Positions 25,204-34,390 of a stretch of 64,000 nucleotides of DNA are shown here, piece after piece (positions within the stretch are counted from its first letter, which is position 1; each line of letters begins with the position of its first letter). This DNA is from an uncultured Thermofilaceae archaeon (GTDB taxonomy: Archaea; Thermoproteota; Thermoprotei; Thermofilales; Thermofilaceae), in the NCBI GenBank assembly GCA_938036345.1, contig CALHPJ010000001.1:62001-126000 (forward strand). The letters run 5' to 3'. The notes beneath the pieces are model-generated. The model saw only the letters and a list, made by a program, of their open reading frames with translations, did no database searches and was not told the DNA's origin. Made by a program: the position numbers and the translations under genes.

Positions 25204-26469
25204 TTACTTCTTAGAGAACTCCTCCAGGAGCTCCTTAGCCCTATCGAAGCGGACGTTCCCCTCCTTAACCATAGCCTCAGCGATTTTATCGACTAGCTCC
25301 CCCGTGGCGCCAGCCATTATGGCCAGGTTGCGCGCATGCAGCTCCATATGCCCTCTTTGAATACCCTCAGTCGCCAGCGCGCGAAGAGCTGCAAAGTTCT
25401 GCGCTAAACCGACAGCCCCCATAACTTCGGCAAGCTCGTTGGCCGTTTTCACTCCGAGGATCTTCAAGGCTATTCTAGCTACCGGGTGCACTTTAGTTGC
25501 ACCTCCGATTACGCCTACGGCCATCGGCATCTCGAGGGAGCCGACTAGGTTGCCCTCCGGATCCTTCTCCCAAACACTGAGCGGCATGTATCTCCCGGTT
25601 CTAGCCGCATAGGCGTGCGCGCCCGCCTCGATCGCCCTGTGATCCTGGGCGGTGGCCAGCGCCACCGCTATCACACCGTTCATTATGCCCTTATTATGCG
25701 TCGCCGTGCGGTACGGGTCAGCGGCAGCGAAAGCCCATGCGTCAACTATTGCGTCAACAACGTCTTCGCCGCCGAGGTCCTCCTTGTAAACCTTGACCCA
25801 GGAACGCACAAGCCTTCGATCGGCTAGATTGGAAATTATCTTAAGGTGGGCTTTACCCCCGGTGATTCTCTCAACGAGCGGGGCTACCTTTTCTACCATG
25901 GTGTTAACGGCGTTTGCCCCCATTGCATCGCGCACGTCAACCAGCAGATGCACGATTAGCATTGGCCCTCTGGGGCCCTCCACAACCCTTGCTTCAACGT
26001 CGCGGGCTCCACCGCCAAACTTCACTAGAACCGGGTCTACCTCGTTCGCCCTTTGCATAATCTCGTCTTTATGCTCTAGAACTTCCATGCGCTTGTACCA
26101 GGGATCACTTAGCCCAATGACCTGTATTTGTCCAATCATTACGGGCGCTGTGGCCACCGATTTAATCCCCTGGTCCCTGCGCATTAAACGCGCAGCGTTG
26201 CTAGCCGCCGCCACCACGCTAGCCTCCTCGATAACCATCGGGACGATGTAATCCTTGCCGTTGATCAGGAAGTTCACTGCTGCTGCCAGCGGGTAACTCA
26301 TGGCACCTATAACGTTTTCAATCATCCTATCGGCAATGCCTGGGTCGAGGTTGCCGAACGTTTTCAAAAGTTGAACTTCATCATCTGTGAGCCCTGCGAA
26401 CTCCGCTACGACCTTCAAACGTTCATCAATGCTCATTTTGTAGAAGCCGGGTATGCGCGAGGTTTTCAT
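25204..26469 (-). CDS. HMG-CoA reductase, class II
   Basis: 421-aa enzyme making mevalonate, the isoprenoid precursor. It is of the class II (bacterial/Pseudomonas mevalonii) type: catalytic Glu in IEEASVVAAASN, DAMGANAVNTM, the Lys in THNKGIMNGVIAV, DHRAIEAGAHAYAARTG, the long LEMPMAVGVIGGATKVHP and the C-terminal His in GHMELHARNLA. Most crenarchaea are expected to carry class I enzymes. The leaderless ATG at 26469 is set by a TATA box at 26491. Expected to use NADH or NADPH; the residues do not settle which. Confidence 0.93.
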   Translation of the reverse strand: MKTSRIPGFYKMSIDERLKVVAEFAGLTDDEVQLLKTFGNLDPGIADRMIENVIGAMSYPLAAAVNFLINGKDYIVPMVIEEASVVAAASNAARLMRRDQGIKSVATAPVMIGQIQVIGLSDPWYKRMEVLEHKDEIMQRANEVDPVLVKFGGGARDVEARVVEGPRGPMLIVHLLVDVRDAMGANAVNTMVEKVAPLVERITGGKAHLKIISNLADRRLVRSWVKVYKEDLGGEDVVDAIVDAWAFAAADPYRTATHNKGIMNGVIAVALATAQDHRAIEAGAHAYAARTGRYMPLSVWEKDPEGNLVGSLEMPMAVGVIGGATKVHPVARIALKILGVKTANELAEVMGAVGLAQNFAALRALATEGIQRGHMELHARNLAIMAGATGELVDKIAEAMVKEGNVRFDRAKELLEEFSKK

Positions 26470-26490
26470 ATGTCGCTTTAGTCAGTAGAT

Positions 26491-26499
26491 GTATTTAAG
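26491..26499. promoter_or_regulatory. Shared TATA box of HMGR and trm5
   Basis: gtatttaag, near-symmetric. It lies 23-25 bases from both the HMG-CoA reductase ATG (26469) and the Trm5 ATG (26515), so each of the two leaderless genes could use it in its own direction. Confidence 0.5.
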
Positions 26500-26514
26500 G
26501 GCTCCGTGCTACAT

Positions 26515-27378
26515 ATGGGTGTGGGTTTAAAGGAAATTCTCGCTGAAACTTTGCGCGATGAAATTAAGTATGTACCATCAAGCTTCGACATCATAGGATC
26601 AAGGGATAGAGCAATTGCTGTGGTCGAGCTCTCCCCAGAGACGCCCGAAACTGTCAAGAAGGCAGTTGGGGAAGCTTTGATGAGGCTCCATAAGAACGTA
26701 AAGCTCGTCCTAGCAAAGGCCTCAGGTAGGGAAGGGCCTTTCAGGTTGAGGGAATTCGAGGTAATCGCAGGCGAAGGAAGCACAGAGGTCATACACGTAG
26801 AGCACGGAGTGAGGTTAAAACTTGATATAACTAAGGTATACTTTTCCCCGAGAGAGGCAACAGAGAGGTTGAGAGTGGCCAGCCAAGTGAAACCAGGTGA
26901 ATTCGTGATGGTGATGTTCGCCGGCGTGGGACCCTACGCCTTAATGATCGCGAAAAAGCAACCCTTAGTGGAGAAGGTTGTAGCGATAGAGCTTAACCCG
27001 GAGGCCTTCAGGTACATGCGGGAGAACATAAAGATTAACAAGCTGGAAGAGAAGGTCGTACCAGTGCTCGGCGACGTTCGCTCAGAGGCGCGCCACTGGT
27101 ATAAATGCTGCGATAGAGTTGTCATGCCGCTTCCGAAGGGTGCATATGAGTACCTCGACTGCGCTTTCCAGTGCCTTAAACCAGAGGGCGGTATAATACA
27201 TTTCTACCATTGGGTTCCTGAGAAGGACCTTTTCACAGGTGCTTACTTTTTACTCGAACGTGAAGCGGTGCTGCGTGGCATGCGGGTGGTGATCCGTGAT
27301 GCGAGAAAGGTGTCAGAGTACGCCCCACGCGTTTACAAAGTGTGTGTCGATGCTAGCGTCTCCCCCCTTGACCCCTAA
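26515..27378 (+). CDS. tRNA (guanine-N1)-methyltransferase, Trm5 family
   Basis: 287-aa SAM methyltransferase; Trm5 methylates G37 beside the anticodon of tRNA. It shows the N-terminal domain followed by the SAM motif MFAGVGPYALMIAK, the ELNPEAFRYMRENI segment, GDVRSEARHW, and the catalytic-loop DRVVMPLPKGAYEYL. These are the standard Trm5 sequence features. ATG at 26515 is placed by TATA spacing; a GTG at 26506 is alternative. Divergent from HMG-CoA reductase. Confidence 0.92.
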   Translation: MGVGLKEILAETLRDEIKYVPSSFDIIGSRDRAIAVVELSPETPETVKKAVGEALMRLHKNVKLVLAKASGREGPFRLREFEVIAGEGSTEVIHVEHGVRLKLDITKVYFSPREATERLRVASQVKPGEFVMVMFAGVGPYALMIAKKQPLVEKVVAIELNPEAFRYMRENIKINKLEEKVVPVLGDVRSEARHWYKCCDRVVMPLPKGAYEYLDCAFQCLKPEGGIIHFYHWVPEKDLFTGAYFLLEREAVLRGMRVVIRDARKVSEYAPRVYKVCVDASVSPLDP

Positions 27379-27410
27379 ATCTTTTAATAAATAGAAGTAG
27401 GTAAAGCTGG

Positions 27411-28748
27411 GTGGCAATGCTTCCAAAAGGTGTTGAAAACGCATTTAAATTGTACGATATTCGGGGCGTCTACGGTCGGGAAATCACTCCTGACGTGATG
27501 TCTCGAATTGGGCTGGCAATTTCGCATTACCTTCAGGGCCGCTACGCGGTAGGGATGGACCTCAGAGCCAGCTCGCAGCTCCTTCGCTTGGCTCTGATGT
27601 CAGGCCTGTTATCGGGGGGTTCAGACGTTATCGATGTGGAAGCCGTACCGATTGGGGCTGCGATGTACATGGCTACTCATCGGGGTTACGCAGCGGCATA
27701 TATCACGGCCTCGCACTTACCAGCTGAGTGGAACGGCGTCAAGCTATTCAGGGAAGGTGGTGATCCCATGGTGGGCGAGGAGATATCTGAGATCAAGCGC
27801 ATTTTTTTCTCACAGCTGGAATGCAGGAAACCGGGCTGGTACGCGAGGTACGAAGTACTCCCGGAGTACGAGGAGTTTCTTCTCTCTAAGGTTTCTTCTC
27901 CGAACCTTAAGGTGGTTATCGACTGCGGCAACGGGGCGGCCTCGCTTATTGTGCCTCGCCTGTTAAGGGATGCTGGGTTCGAGGTTCACGCGCTAAACGC
28001 GGATCCCGATCCGCGTTTCCCGGGAAGAGGCTCGGAGCCCACTCCAGAGAGCTTAATTGAGCTGAGAGAAGAGGTCATCAAGAGAAAAGCTCACTTCGGT
28101 GCAGCGCTGGATGGCGACGGTGACAGGGTAGTTTTCGTTGATGACGAGGGAAGGGTGCTAAGCGCAGAGCAGGCCGCGGCAGTAATGCTTGAGGGCTTAG
28201 GCTTCGGCGACATAGTTGCAAATGTTGATTGCTCGATGGTTATAGAGGAGCTAGTGAGCACGAAAGGATACAGGGTGTATAGGGTTCCCGTAGGGAGGAC
28301 CTTTGTTGTACGGGAAGTGCTGAATAGGGGTGCGATTCTGGGGGTTGAGAGCAGCGGGCACTATGTGACTTGGAATGCCTGCAACCTGGACGACGGGCTG
28401 CTCTCACTGCTCTACTTCGCTGAAGCAGCGTCGCGGCTGGGTAAGGTATCCCAAGCGGTGCCGCCCTTATACCCCCTGTGCAGGGTTAAGGTCGAAGTGC
28501 CGGAGGAATGCAAGGGGAGAATTATGGAGCTCCTAAAAGAAGAGCTGGCCTCAAGTTACACCATCGAGCTAATCGACGGTGTGAAGGTTAAGCTGGAGGA
28601 AGGATGGGTGCTCATAAGGCCTTCGAATACCGAGCCGGTTATCAGGATTACTAGCGAGGCCGTGAAGGCGGAGGAGGCTAGGAATCTCGCGGAAAAGTTC
28701 TCCGCAAAGGTAAAAAGTATAGCCTCGCACCTCAGCCGCTGCAGTTAA
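27411..28748 (+). CDS. Phosphomannomutase/phosphoglucomutase
   Basis: 445-aa member of the alpha-D-phosphohexomutase family, interconverting hexose-1- and 6-phosphates. The active-site loop is TASHLPAEWNG (the phosphoserine is present; the usual NP is LP), the metal loop is DGDGDRV, the sugar-binding loop is GVESSGHY, and the C-terminal phosphate-binding part is RPSNTEPVIRI. Start at GTG 27411; the ATG at 27417 is an alternative. It overlaps the convergent gene at 28732 by 17 bases. Substrate (Man, Glc or GlcN) is not decided. Confidence 0.9.
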   Translation: MAMLPKGVENAFKLYDIRGVYGREITPDVMSRIGLAISHYLQGRYAVGMDLRASSQLLRLALMSGLLSGGSDVIDVEAVPIGAAMYMATHRGYAAAYITASHLPAEWNGVKLFREGGDPMVGEEISEIKRIFFSQLECRKPGWYARYEVLPEYEEFLLSKVSSPNLKVVIDCGNGAASLIVPRLLRDAGFEVHALNADPDPRFPGRGSEPTPESLIELREEVIKRKAHFGAALDGDGDRVVFVDDEGRVLSAEQAAAVMLEGLGFGDIVANVDCSMVIEELVSTKGYRVYRVPVGRTFVVREVLNRGAILGVESSGHYVTWNACNLDDGLLSLLYFAEAASRLGKVSQAVPPLYPLCRVKVEVPEECKGRIMELLKEELASSYTIELIDGVKVKLEEGWVLIRPSNTEPVIRITSEAVKAEEARNLAEKFSAKVKSIASHLSRCS

Positions 28749-29472
28749 AGTCGAGAGGGATGCGCCAATCGGAAACGTTGAGGAGGTCTATGAAGTGGTA
28801 CGCGCACCTAGCGTAAACTACCAGAGTGCTGTTGACTTCAAGCAGAGGTCTGCCGCGAGGGGTTAGCGGCCCGCTGCCCCGTTCAAGCCTGAGCAAATAC
28901 CTGCCGTTAACCACCCGGCTTTCACCAACTAGGAGGTTAGGGTCGGGCTTCGAGGCATTAAAGTCCTCGGGGTACGCGTACGCGTAAACGAGCACGCTAT
29001 CGACGCCAAGGGCTTTGCCGTAAATCTCGATCAGGCTCCTGTTGCTGACCACCCTTAGCAAAGGTACTACCTGGTAGCCGTCTCCCTCCGGTATGAAGGC
29101 ATAAACCTCCATCCCCTCTCTTAGCTTGTCGAAGAGAAGCGTCTCATCCTGGCCGCCTCTCTCTAGCATCAGGACAGTTATCATGTATCCGGAGCTAGAG
29201 TATGCCCTCGTTTGGAAAAGCTTGTACTGGCCTAGCCACACCAACGCTTTTTCACCTTCGAGGAACAGGTAGCTTGGAGTTAGCGCTGACACGTTGAGCC
29301 CCTCGGTAAGAGCGTTGCTCAAGATGAAGGCTGTCGGAGCAAGGGGTCCACTTCTAGCCTTTAATTCCTTAAATTCCGGTTTCTCGAGTCTGTAAGATGG
29401 GTACATGTTGGCTAGTAGAAGTCCTGCAGCCAGCGTGACTAGGACCATTACCACTTGGAGTCGCTTTAGCAT
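28732..29472 (-). CDS. Membrane-anchored extracellular protein, unknown
   Basis: 246 aa. One N-terminal membrane helix (VVMVLVTLAAGLLLANMY) serves as signal anchor; the rest (about 220 residues) faces outside and is beta-rich. No known family recognised. The ATG at 29472 is leaderless (box ctttaagg about 25 bases upstream). Cysteines are few. Upstream gene AK6 is in the same direction, 35 bases away. Confidence 0.7.
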   Translation of the reverse strand: MLKRLQVVMVLVTLAAGLLLANMYPSYRLEKPEFKELKARSGPLAPTAFILSNALTEGLNVSALTPSYLFLEGEKALVWLGQYKLFQTRAYSSSGYMITVLMLERGGQDETLLFDKLREGMEVYAFIPEGDGYQVVPLLRVVSNRSLIEIYGKALGVDSVLVYAYAYPEDFNASKPDPNLLVGESRVVNGRYLLRLERGSGPLTPRGRPLLEVNSTLVVYARCAYHFIDLLNVSDWRIPLDFNCSG

Positions 29473-29506
29473 CAACGCAGGGTATTTACCTGCCTTAAAG
29501 CTGTTT

Positions 29507-30070
29507 CTACGTTTTCAGGTACTCAAGTGCCTTCTCCCCCAGCTTCCCAAGCCAGTTCACACTACCCGGCTTGTTCCCCTTCCGCTCCCTCACAATAGCC
29601 AGCACCTCCTCAACCACGGCTTCAACAGTTTTCTCCGTGGTATCAACCTCGAAAACCCTGTTAACCCCGAAGTTCTCCACGGCTTCTATCAAGCACGAGT
29701 CGAGGATTTCTGCTTGAACATTTTCAATCACCTTGGCCCGTGGGTAACCGCGGCTCCTGAGCCGGCTCTCCAAAACCCGCGGATCTAACCTCAGGATCAC
29801 CGCCACTTCAACCTGCTCGGGAGGTAGAGCGCTAGCTACATGCGTTTCCACGATTACTTTTCTCCCTTTAACTACAGTTTCGAGCTTTCGCCTGACGGCC
29901 TGCACGTCGACTAAGTGCGCGCCTCTCTCCGCGTCGTAGCCTGTGTAGAGCCTCTCCCTTTGGACTAGCTCCCCGAGGCTTAGGAAATCGATTCCTAGCT
30001 TCTTCGCCAGCTCCTTAGCAACGGTCGTTTTACCTACACCCGGCGTTCCACCGATGAAAATTACTGGCAA
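29507..30070 (-). CDS. Adenylate kinase 6 / Fap7 homologue
   Basis: 187-aa P-loop kinase like hCINAP/Fap7, with adenylate kinase activity and a role in small-subunit ribosome maturation in archaea and eukaryotes. Walker A is GTPGVGKTTVAKEL; then IVETHVAS and the lid-like LDPRVLESRLRSRGY, KVIENVQAEI. The length is typical. ATG at 30070 is leaderless with the box CTTTAAAG near 30098, 28 bases away. Confidence 0.93.
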   Translation of the reverse strand: MPVIFIGGTPGVGKTTVAKELAKKLGIDFLSLGELVQRERLYTGYDAERGAHLVDVQAVRRKLETVVKGRKVIVETHVASALPPEQVEVAVILRLDPRVLESRLRSRGYPRAKVIENVQAEILDSCLIEAVENFGVNRVFEVDTTEKTVEAVVEEVLAIVRERKGNKPGSVNWLGKLGEKALEYLKT

Positions 30071-30094
30071 GATACCACCGCCAACTTTGCAAAC

Positions 30095-30116
30095 CCTTTA
30101 AAGGCGAGAGATTTAA
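30095..30116. promoter_or_regulatory. Promoter region between AK6 and phosphoribosyltransferase
   Basis: Two box-A-like elements: ctttaaag (30095-30102), correctly placed for the leftward AK6 gene, and gatttaagg (30109-30117), about 25 bases before a start near 30139 for the rightward gene. Confidence 0.45.
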
Positions 30117-30148
30117 GGAGTGCTAGCGACGGCTCGACGGGTAAGCAC

Positions 30149-30730
30149 TTGACCAAAGGGGGTATAGCCTCAGGCTTCGAAGTTTTAACTTGGAGTAGAT
30201 TCCTAAAAGACGTCATCGATTTAGCACGCAAGCTCCAAGATACTGAGTTCGACATTATAATAGCGATAGCCAGAGGGGGGCTAGTTGCCGCCAGGCTGCT
30301 TTCAGACCTGACCGGTGTAAAGAGGATCTACAGCCTGCATATAGAGTACTACACCGGCCCTAGCGAGCACGGCTCTGAACCGCGCCTCACGGGAGATTCT
30401 AGCCAACCAGCGGAGGCAGCTCGTGCTATCGTAGTGGACGATGTTGTGGATAGCGGGAAAACCATGCAGCTCGCGTTAAGCCACCTTCGGGGGAAAGGGT
30501 TCGGGAGGCTGATAACGTCGTCGGTGTACTTAAAGCCGTGGAGCCAGTTTACTCCGGATTACTATTCGAGAGTCGTTGACCGATGGGTTGTTTTCCCGTA
30601 CGAGCATTTCGAGACAGCGACGGTGCTGCTCAAACGGGGGTACTCAGTGGAAGATTTGATGGAAATCGGGCTGGAGCCAGCTGTCCTGGAGCGCCTAGCT
30701 AGGGTGGTAGGGGACGGAAAACTAATTTAA
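30149..30730 (+). CDS. Phosphoribosyltransferase
   Basis: 193 aa, type I PRTase fold, probably purine base salvage (transfer of phosphoribose from PRPP). The PRPP motif is VVDDVVDSGKT; the PPi loop region reads IAIARGGLVAARLL; a C-terminal hood segment KRIYSLHIEYY is also visible upstream. The start is uncertain: TTG at 30149 is the first in-frame codon after the TATA box, no ribosome site is seen. Base specificity (hypoxanthine/xanthine/guanine) cannot be read. Confidence 0.85.
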   Translation: MTKGGIASGFEVLTWSRFLKDVIDLARKLQDTEFDIIIAIARGGLVAARLLSDLTGVKRIYSLHIEYYTGPSEHGSEPRLTGDSSQPAEAARAIVVDDVVDSGKTMQLALSHLRGKGFGRLITSSVYLKPWSQFTPDYYSRVVDRWVVFPYEHFETATVLLKRGYSVEDLMEIGLEPAVLERLARVVGDGKLI

Positions 30731-30759
30731 AAGCATCCGAAGAAACCTAGGGAGAGTTG

Positions 30760-31107
30760 ATGGAGCCTCTCAGTTTGGAGGCGCTGGAGAAGAAGCGGGA
30801 GGAGTTGATAAAAGAAACCGAAAAATTAAAGGAAGAAGAGAAAAGGTTAAAAGATCTCTACGAGAAAGTGAAAAAGCTTGAAGACGAGGCGTACGAGGCC
30901 ATGAGGAAAGCCAAGAGCCAAGAGGAGCTTATGTCCCTCGAGCTGAAGTACTACCAGGTAAGCGGTAAAAGGAGGACGATCGAGGAGAAGCTCAGAGAAG
31001 TTGAGATGAAGCTGAGAGGGGCAGAAAAGGAGCTGGAGGAAATAAAAAAGAGGATCGAGTATCTCAAGCCTAAACCGGTTAAATGGGTTGAGGAGAAGCT
31101 CGGTTAG
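30760..31107 (+). CDS. Small coiled-coil protein
   Basis: 115 aa, almost entirely Glu/Lys-rich coiled coil (KKREELIKETEKLKEEEKR to LEEIKKRIEYL), with a helix break around SQEELMSLELKYYQV. It has a prefoldin-like or hinge-like build but no family signature. ATG at 30760 with gggaga upstream. It overlaps the convergent membrane gene at 31104 by 4 bases. Confidence 0.7.
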   Translation: MEPLSLEALEKKREELIKETEKLKEEEKRLKDLYEKVKKLEDEAYEAMRKAKSQEELMSLELKYYQVSGKRRTIEEKLREVEMKLRGAEKELEEIKKRIEYLKPKPVKWVEEKLG

Positions 31108-34100
31108 CCGGGCTGTAGCAGCTTTTCTCTTTCTCTCATCCAGTCGCTCACGATTCTCTTAGCTAGGTCTGCTGCGTAGTCCATGTGGCTTATAGGGGCA
31201 TGGCCCACCGGTTTCGAGTCGAGCTCTACCCTGTACGCTTCAGCACCCGGATTCAGCAGAAACCGCAGCTCGCACTCCATGGTCACCTTTAAACCGCTCT
31301 CTGTGGTGCTGACGTAGTTGAACTGGAACCTCTTAATTCTAGTCTCATCGGAGCGAATCTCCATCGGCAGATCCTGCAGGTTTTCAACCGACTCCAGCTC
31401 TCCGTAGCTCAGTTCGGCTAGCTTCGAGTAAATGTAGGAGAACGCGGCTTCCGCCTCGTCGGCCATGATCTCGCCAGGTATCGAGAAAGTTTTCGCAGCA
31501 CCGGTTTTCAGGTAAAACTCCTCTCTTCTAACTTTTTCCCTCCTCTCCGCTACTCTGCGCCTCCTGATTTCCGTGGGCGCATACAGGTAAGCCGCGTCCA
31601 TCGAAGGCTTGATCGCGCCGATCACGGAGACGGCAACTGCTAGCGCGATAGCGATGTAGCTCCAGTACCATTCGATCTTCTCCCTTACCATCAGGTTCTG
31701 TCCTTGAGCAAAGATGCTGAGAGCTCTGAAGGTTGTGAGCCCAGCTATGTAGCCGAAACCGCCGCTTAGGAGTCCGTAGATGATGGCCTCAGCGAGGAAC
31801 AGTAAAGCTATGTGCCTTGGGTTAAAGCCGACAGTCATGAAGATGAATATCTCCCTTTTACGCTCCCTGACGATGCTGAGCATACTCATTAGCACGTTGA
31901 TAATGACTATTACTAGCGGCACCAGGAAAGTGGCCTCCTTCTGGAAAATGCTCTCAACCCGCGTTCCGTAGTAAACCTTCGAGCATTTACCTCCGTAGCA
32001 TGCAATGACAACGTAGCTCTCACCCCTTCTATCAATGACTTCGTTAGCAAAGAGCCAGCCCTGCTCATAGCCTAGCGGCCTCGCCGAGATCTGGTAAGGC
32101 AGAAAGACTCTCGAGTATCCGCCCTCGAATTGCGGTAGCAAGCGAATAAGCAGGGAGTAATGCGCTATTAAGAAGTCGGAGCCGTTTACGTACACCGGCT
32201 TACCTTCCCGAATTATAAAGGGTCTTAGGGGCGAGCCATCCGGGCCCCTCCATTCGTTAATTAACGATTCGTTGAAGTAGCCGGCGGCGATCAGCCGCAC
32301 TCTCTCCCCTCTAACTAGGATGTGGAGGGGTTCCCCGCCTTTTAAACCAAGGAAGGTCCAGATAGAGGACGGGAGGAGAACGCTACTATTATCAAAAGCC
32401 CCGTAGAGGGTAACTGCTCTAGGGAGGAGCGGGTTAAGCCTAAACTCCTCCTTGTCGATCCCCACGGCAAAGTGCACGGCGCGTTCGAGCCCGGCGTAGG
32501 ACACCACTATCTCCAGCCCCTCGTCAGGCCTGTTGTAAACTATGAAGTAGGGGTGGGCAACTTCCTCACGTCCCTCGAAAAGCAGCGCGTCCAGGTCCGG
32601 GTTGAGCGGCTGCGGGATACCGTCGACGACCCGTCTAATCGTGAGCACGTTCTCGGGGTATGTGGCGAACTCTCTCTCCTCGATCTTGGTGTACACGGTA
32701 CCGAAGGTGGCCAGCACAGTGAATGCCCATATGAATGCAGCGATGCTGAAGATCACGATGCTTGTTCGGAAGAGCCTGGTTTTCGAATACCTTTTACCGA
32801 TGGTGAAGGCGATTGCAATCAACCCGCCCAGCGCGATCTCACTCGGCAGTTCAGGCTCCTTTATTATTTTAGGAAGCGCGAAGACTATGGCAACAAACAG
32901 TGCGTAAGCCCCTCCAACCGTTGAGAGGAACAATGATCGGTCTAGAGACCACAGCAACCTGAATCCCGGGTAAAGGTATGCGAACGCCGCAACGAAAAGC
33001 GCGTAGATAGTCGAGAAGCCAACGATTTTAGCTCGCTCCTTCTCGAAAAAGTAGAACGCTAAAACAGCCGCGAATACGGCTATGAAGCTGGGCATAACCA
33101 CAGCCCCGGCTTTTGCTACATCGCGGATAAACCCGAGCCGCTTAGGAATCTGGTCGTTAGCTAAAGTATTGCTAGCTTCCAATAAAGCCAGTATTTCCTC
33201 AGGTCTGCCTCCCCGGGCAAATCTCTCCTCCGCCGCGCGCACGTACTCTTCTCCTATTTTCAAAAGATCGCTCACCTCGGGAATATAGAAGCCTAGGATT
33301 TCGAAATTATGAATCAGGGCCCTCGCGGAGTCTAGGTCCCTTTTAACCGAGTTGATTTGACCTTCAAGGCTGGTCTTTAGCAGGTCGATAGTGAAAACGT
33401 CTTCGCTCGAGCTAAGAACCAAGGGATTCGCGAAGGAGCCGAAGTCTATGGATAAGTCCTTGAGCGTTGCCTCGCGCAGCATAACTAAGAGGTAGTTAAC
33501 CCTCGCTATGACGGGGTACCCGATGGGGGCGAGAGCCTCCATCTCCTTTAAAGGTGTGTAGCCCAACCCCCTCTTAAGCGCGGTGTAATCCAGAGTGGCT
33601 CCGTACAGATCCACTATCGTGGCGTTCAACTTGGTCACTTTACCATCGTACTGCACTGACACCTCGCCGCCGCTCAGCGACTTAGAAAGGGGAACGCCGT
33701 ACTTGTCTAGGATTTGAACCCTTACTCTACCCGCGTATGCTTCACCTATGTACACGATTCTCCCGGTTACATTGATGCGCGCTGCAGGATACAGCAGCGC
33801 TCCGATTTCCAAGCTCTGCGCTCTGGGGTAACCAGTTAAATCCACTTTAACGGGCAGATGGGTTAACCGGCCTTCCTCCACTTTAACTATGTATAGGAGG
33901 TAGTATTCGCCGGATGGCACAGAGCCCTCCAGCCTCCCTGAGGAATCGGTTTCACCTATGTAAGCAGCCCCCAAAGTTCTCGCGTTAATAATCACGACAA
34001 GCGCTCCCTCAACCGGCTTCCCCCAGGGGTCGGTAACCGTTACCTTGAAGCTCAGCTCTGTAGGTGCTGAAACGGCTGCATGGGCTACTAGCAGCAGTGC

Positions 34101-34130
34101 TAAAATCGCGTAAATTTCGCTACGTTTCAT
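31104..34130 (-). CDS. Large FtsX/MacB-type permease protein with extracellular domains
   Basis: 1008 aa. Signal peptide or anchor at the N-terminus (YAILALLLVAHAAVSAP); then a transthyretin-like beta domain with PWGKPVEGALVVIINARTLG; a membrane region about residues 350-490 (several helices); a second extracellular region; and a C-terminal FtsX domain (VIINVLMSMLSIVRERKREI, then further helices). This is the shape of a MacB/FtsX permease with large ectodomains, but no ABC ATPase gene is adjacent. The ATG at 34130 is leaderless (TTTATAGG near 34156). Cargo unknown. Confidence 0.8.
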   Translation of the reverse strand: MKRSEIYAILALLLVAHAAVSAPTELSFKVTVTDPWGKPVEGALVVIINARTLGAAYIGETDSSGRLEGSVPSGEYYLLYIVKVEEGRLTHLPVKVDLTGYPRAQSLEIGALLYPAARINVTGRIVYIGEAYAGRVRVQILDKYGVPLSKSLSGGEVSVQYDGKVTKLNATIVDLYGATLDYTALKRGLGYTPLKEMEALAPIGYPVIARVNYLLVMLREATLKDLSIDFGSFANPLVLSSSEDVFTIDLLKTSLEGQINSVKRDLDSARALIHNFEILGFYIPEVSDLLKIGEEYVRAAEERFARGGRPEEILALLEASNTLANDQIPKRLGFIRDVAKAGAVVMPSFIAVFAAVLAFYFFEKERAKIVGFSTIYALFVAAFAYLYPGFRLLWSLDRSLFLSTVGGAYALFVAIVFALPKIIKEPELPSEIALGGLIAIAFTIGKRYSKTRLFRTSIVIFSIAAFIWAFTVLATFGTVYTKIEEREFATYPENVLTIRRVVDGIPQPLNPDLDALLFEGREEVAHPYFIVYNRPDEGLEIVVSYAGLERAVHFAVGIDKEEFRLNPLLPRAVTLYGAFDNSSVLLPSSIWTFLGLKGGEPLHILVRGERVRLIAAGYFNESLINEWRGPDGSPLRPFIIREGKPVYVNGSDFLIAHYSLLIRLLPQFEGGYSRVFLPYQISARPLGYEQGWLFANEVIDRRGESYVVIACYGGKCSKVYYGTRVESIFQKEATFLVPLVIVIINVLMSMLSIVRERKREIFIFMTVGFNPRHIALLFLAEAIIYGLLSGGFGYIAGLTTFRALSIFAQGQNLMVREKIEWYWSYIAIALAVAVSVIGAIKPSMDAAYLYAPTEIRRRRVAERREKVRREEFYLKTGAAKTFSIPGEIMADEAEAAFSYIYSKLAELSYGELESVENLQDLPMEIRSDETRIKRFQFNYVSTTESGLKVTMECELRFLLNPGAEAYRVELDSKPVGHAPISHMDYAADLAKRIVSDWMREREKLLQPG

Positions 34131-34179
34131 GGGTAAAAAGTGCCTTCCCAACCCTATAAATTTCCTTTGCATAGCGAGA

Positions 34180-34292
34180 TGCCCCGGCCGGGATTTGAAC
34201 CCGGGTTTTCCGTGGGGTCCCCCCTCTCCGGCTCGAGAGGCCGGCAGTCAAGACCGAGCGAGGCTTACTTGACCGGGCTATACGACCGGGGC
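34180..34292 (-). tRNA. tRNA-Glu(CTC) with two non-canonical introns
   Basis: Acceptor GCCCCGG/CCGGGGC, discriminator A, T arm CCGGG-TTCAAAT-CCCGG, anticodon stem CCGGC/GCCGG with loop CTCTCGA and anticodon CTC at 34237-34235. Nineteen extra bases sit in the D arm (34265-34247), and removal gives the standard ...GTCAAGTATG. About 18 extra bases lie in the variable loop (within 34227-34205). Neither is at the 37/38 site. A TTATTTAAAC box lies upstream near 34320. CCA is not encoded. Confidence 0.92.
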
Positions 34293-34390
34293 GCCGCTCG
34301 GTCCTATCTGTTGCAGTTTAAATAACTTACGTCGAGGAAGCCAGTTCCTGGTGTGGCAATAAAACCGTTACGACTCCTCAGCTATGGGTT

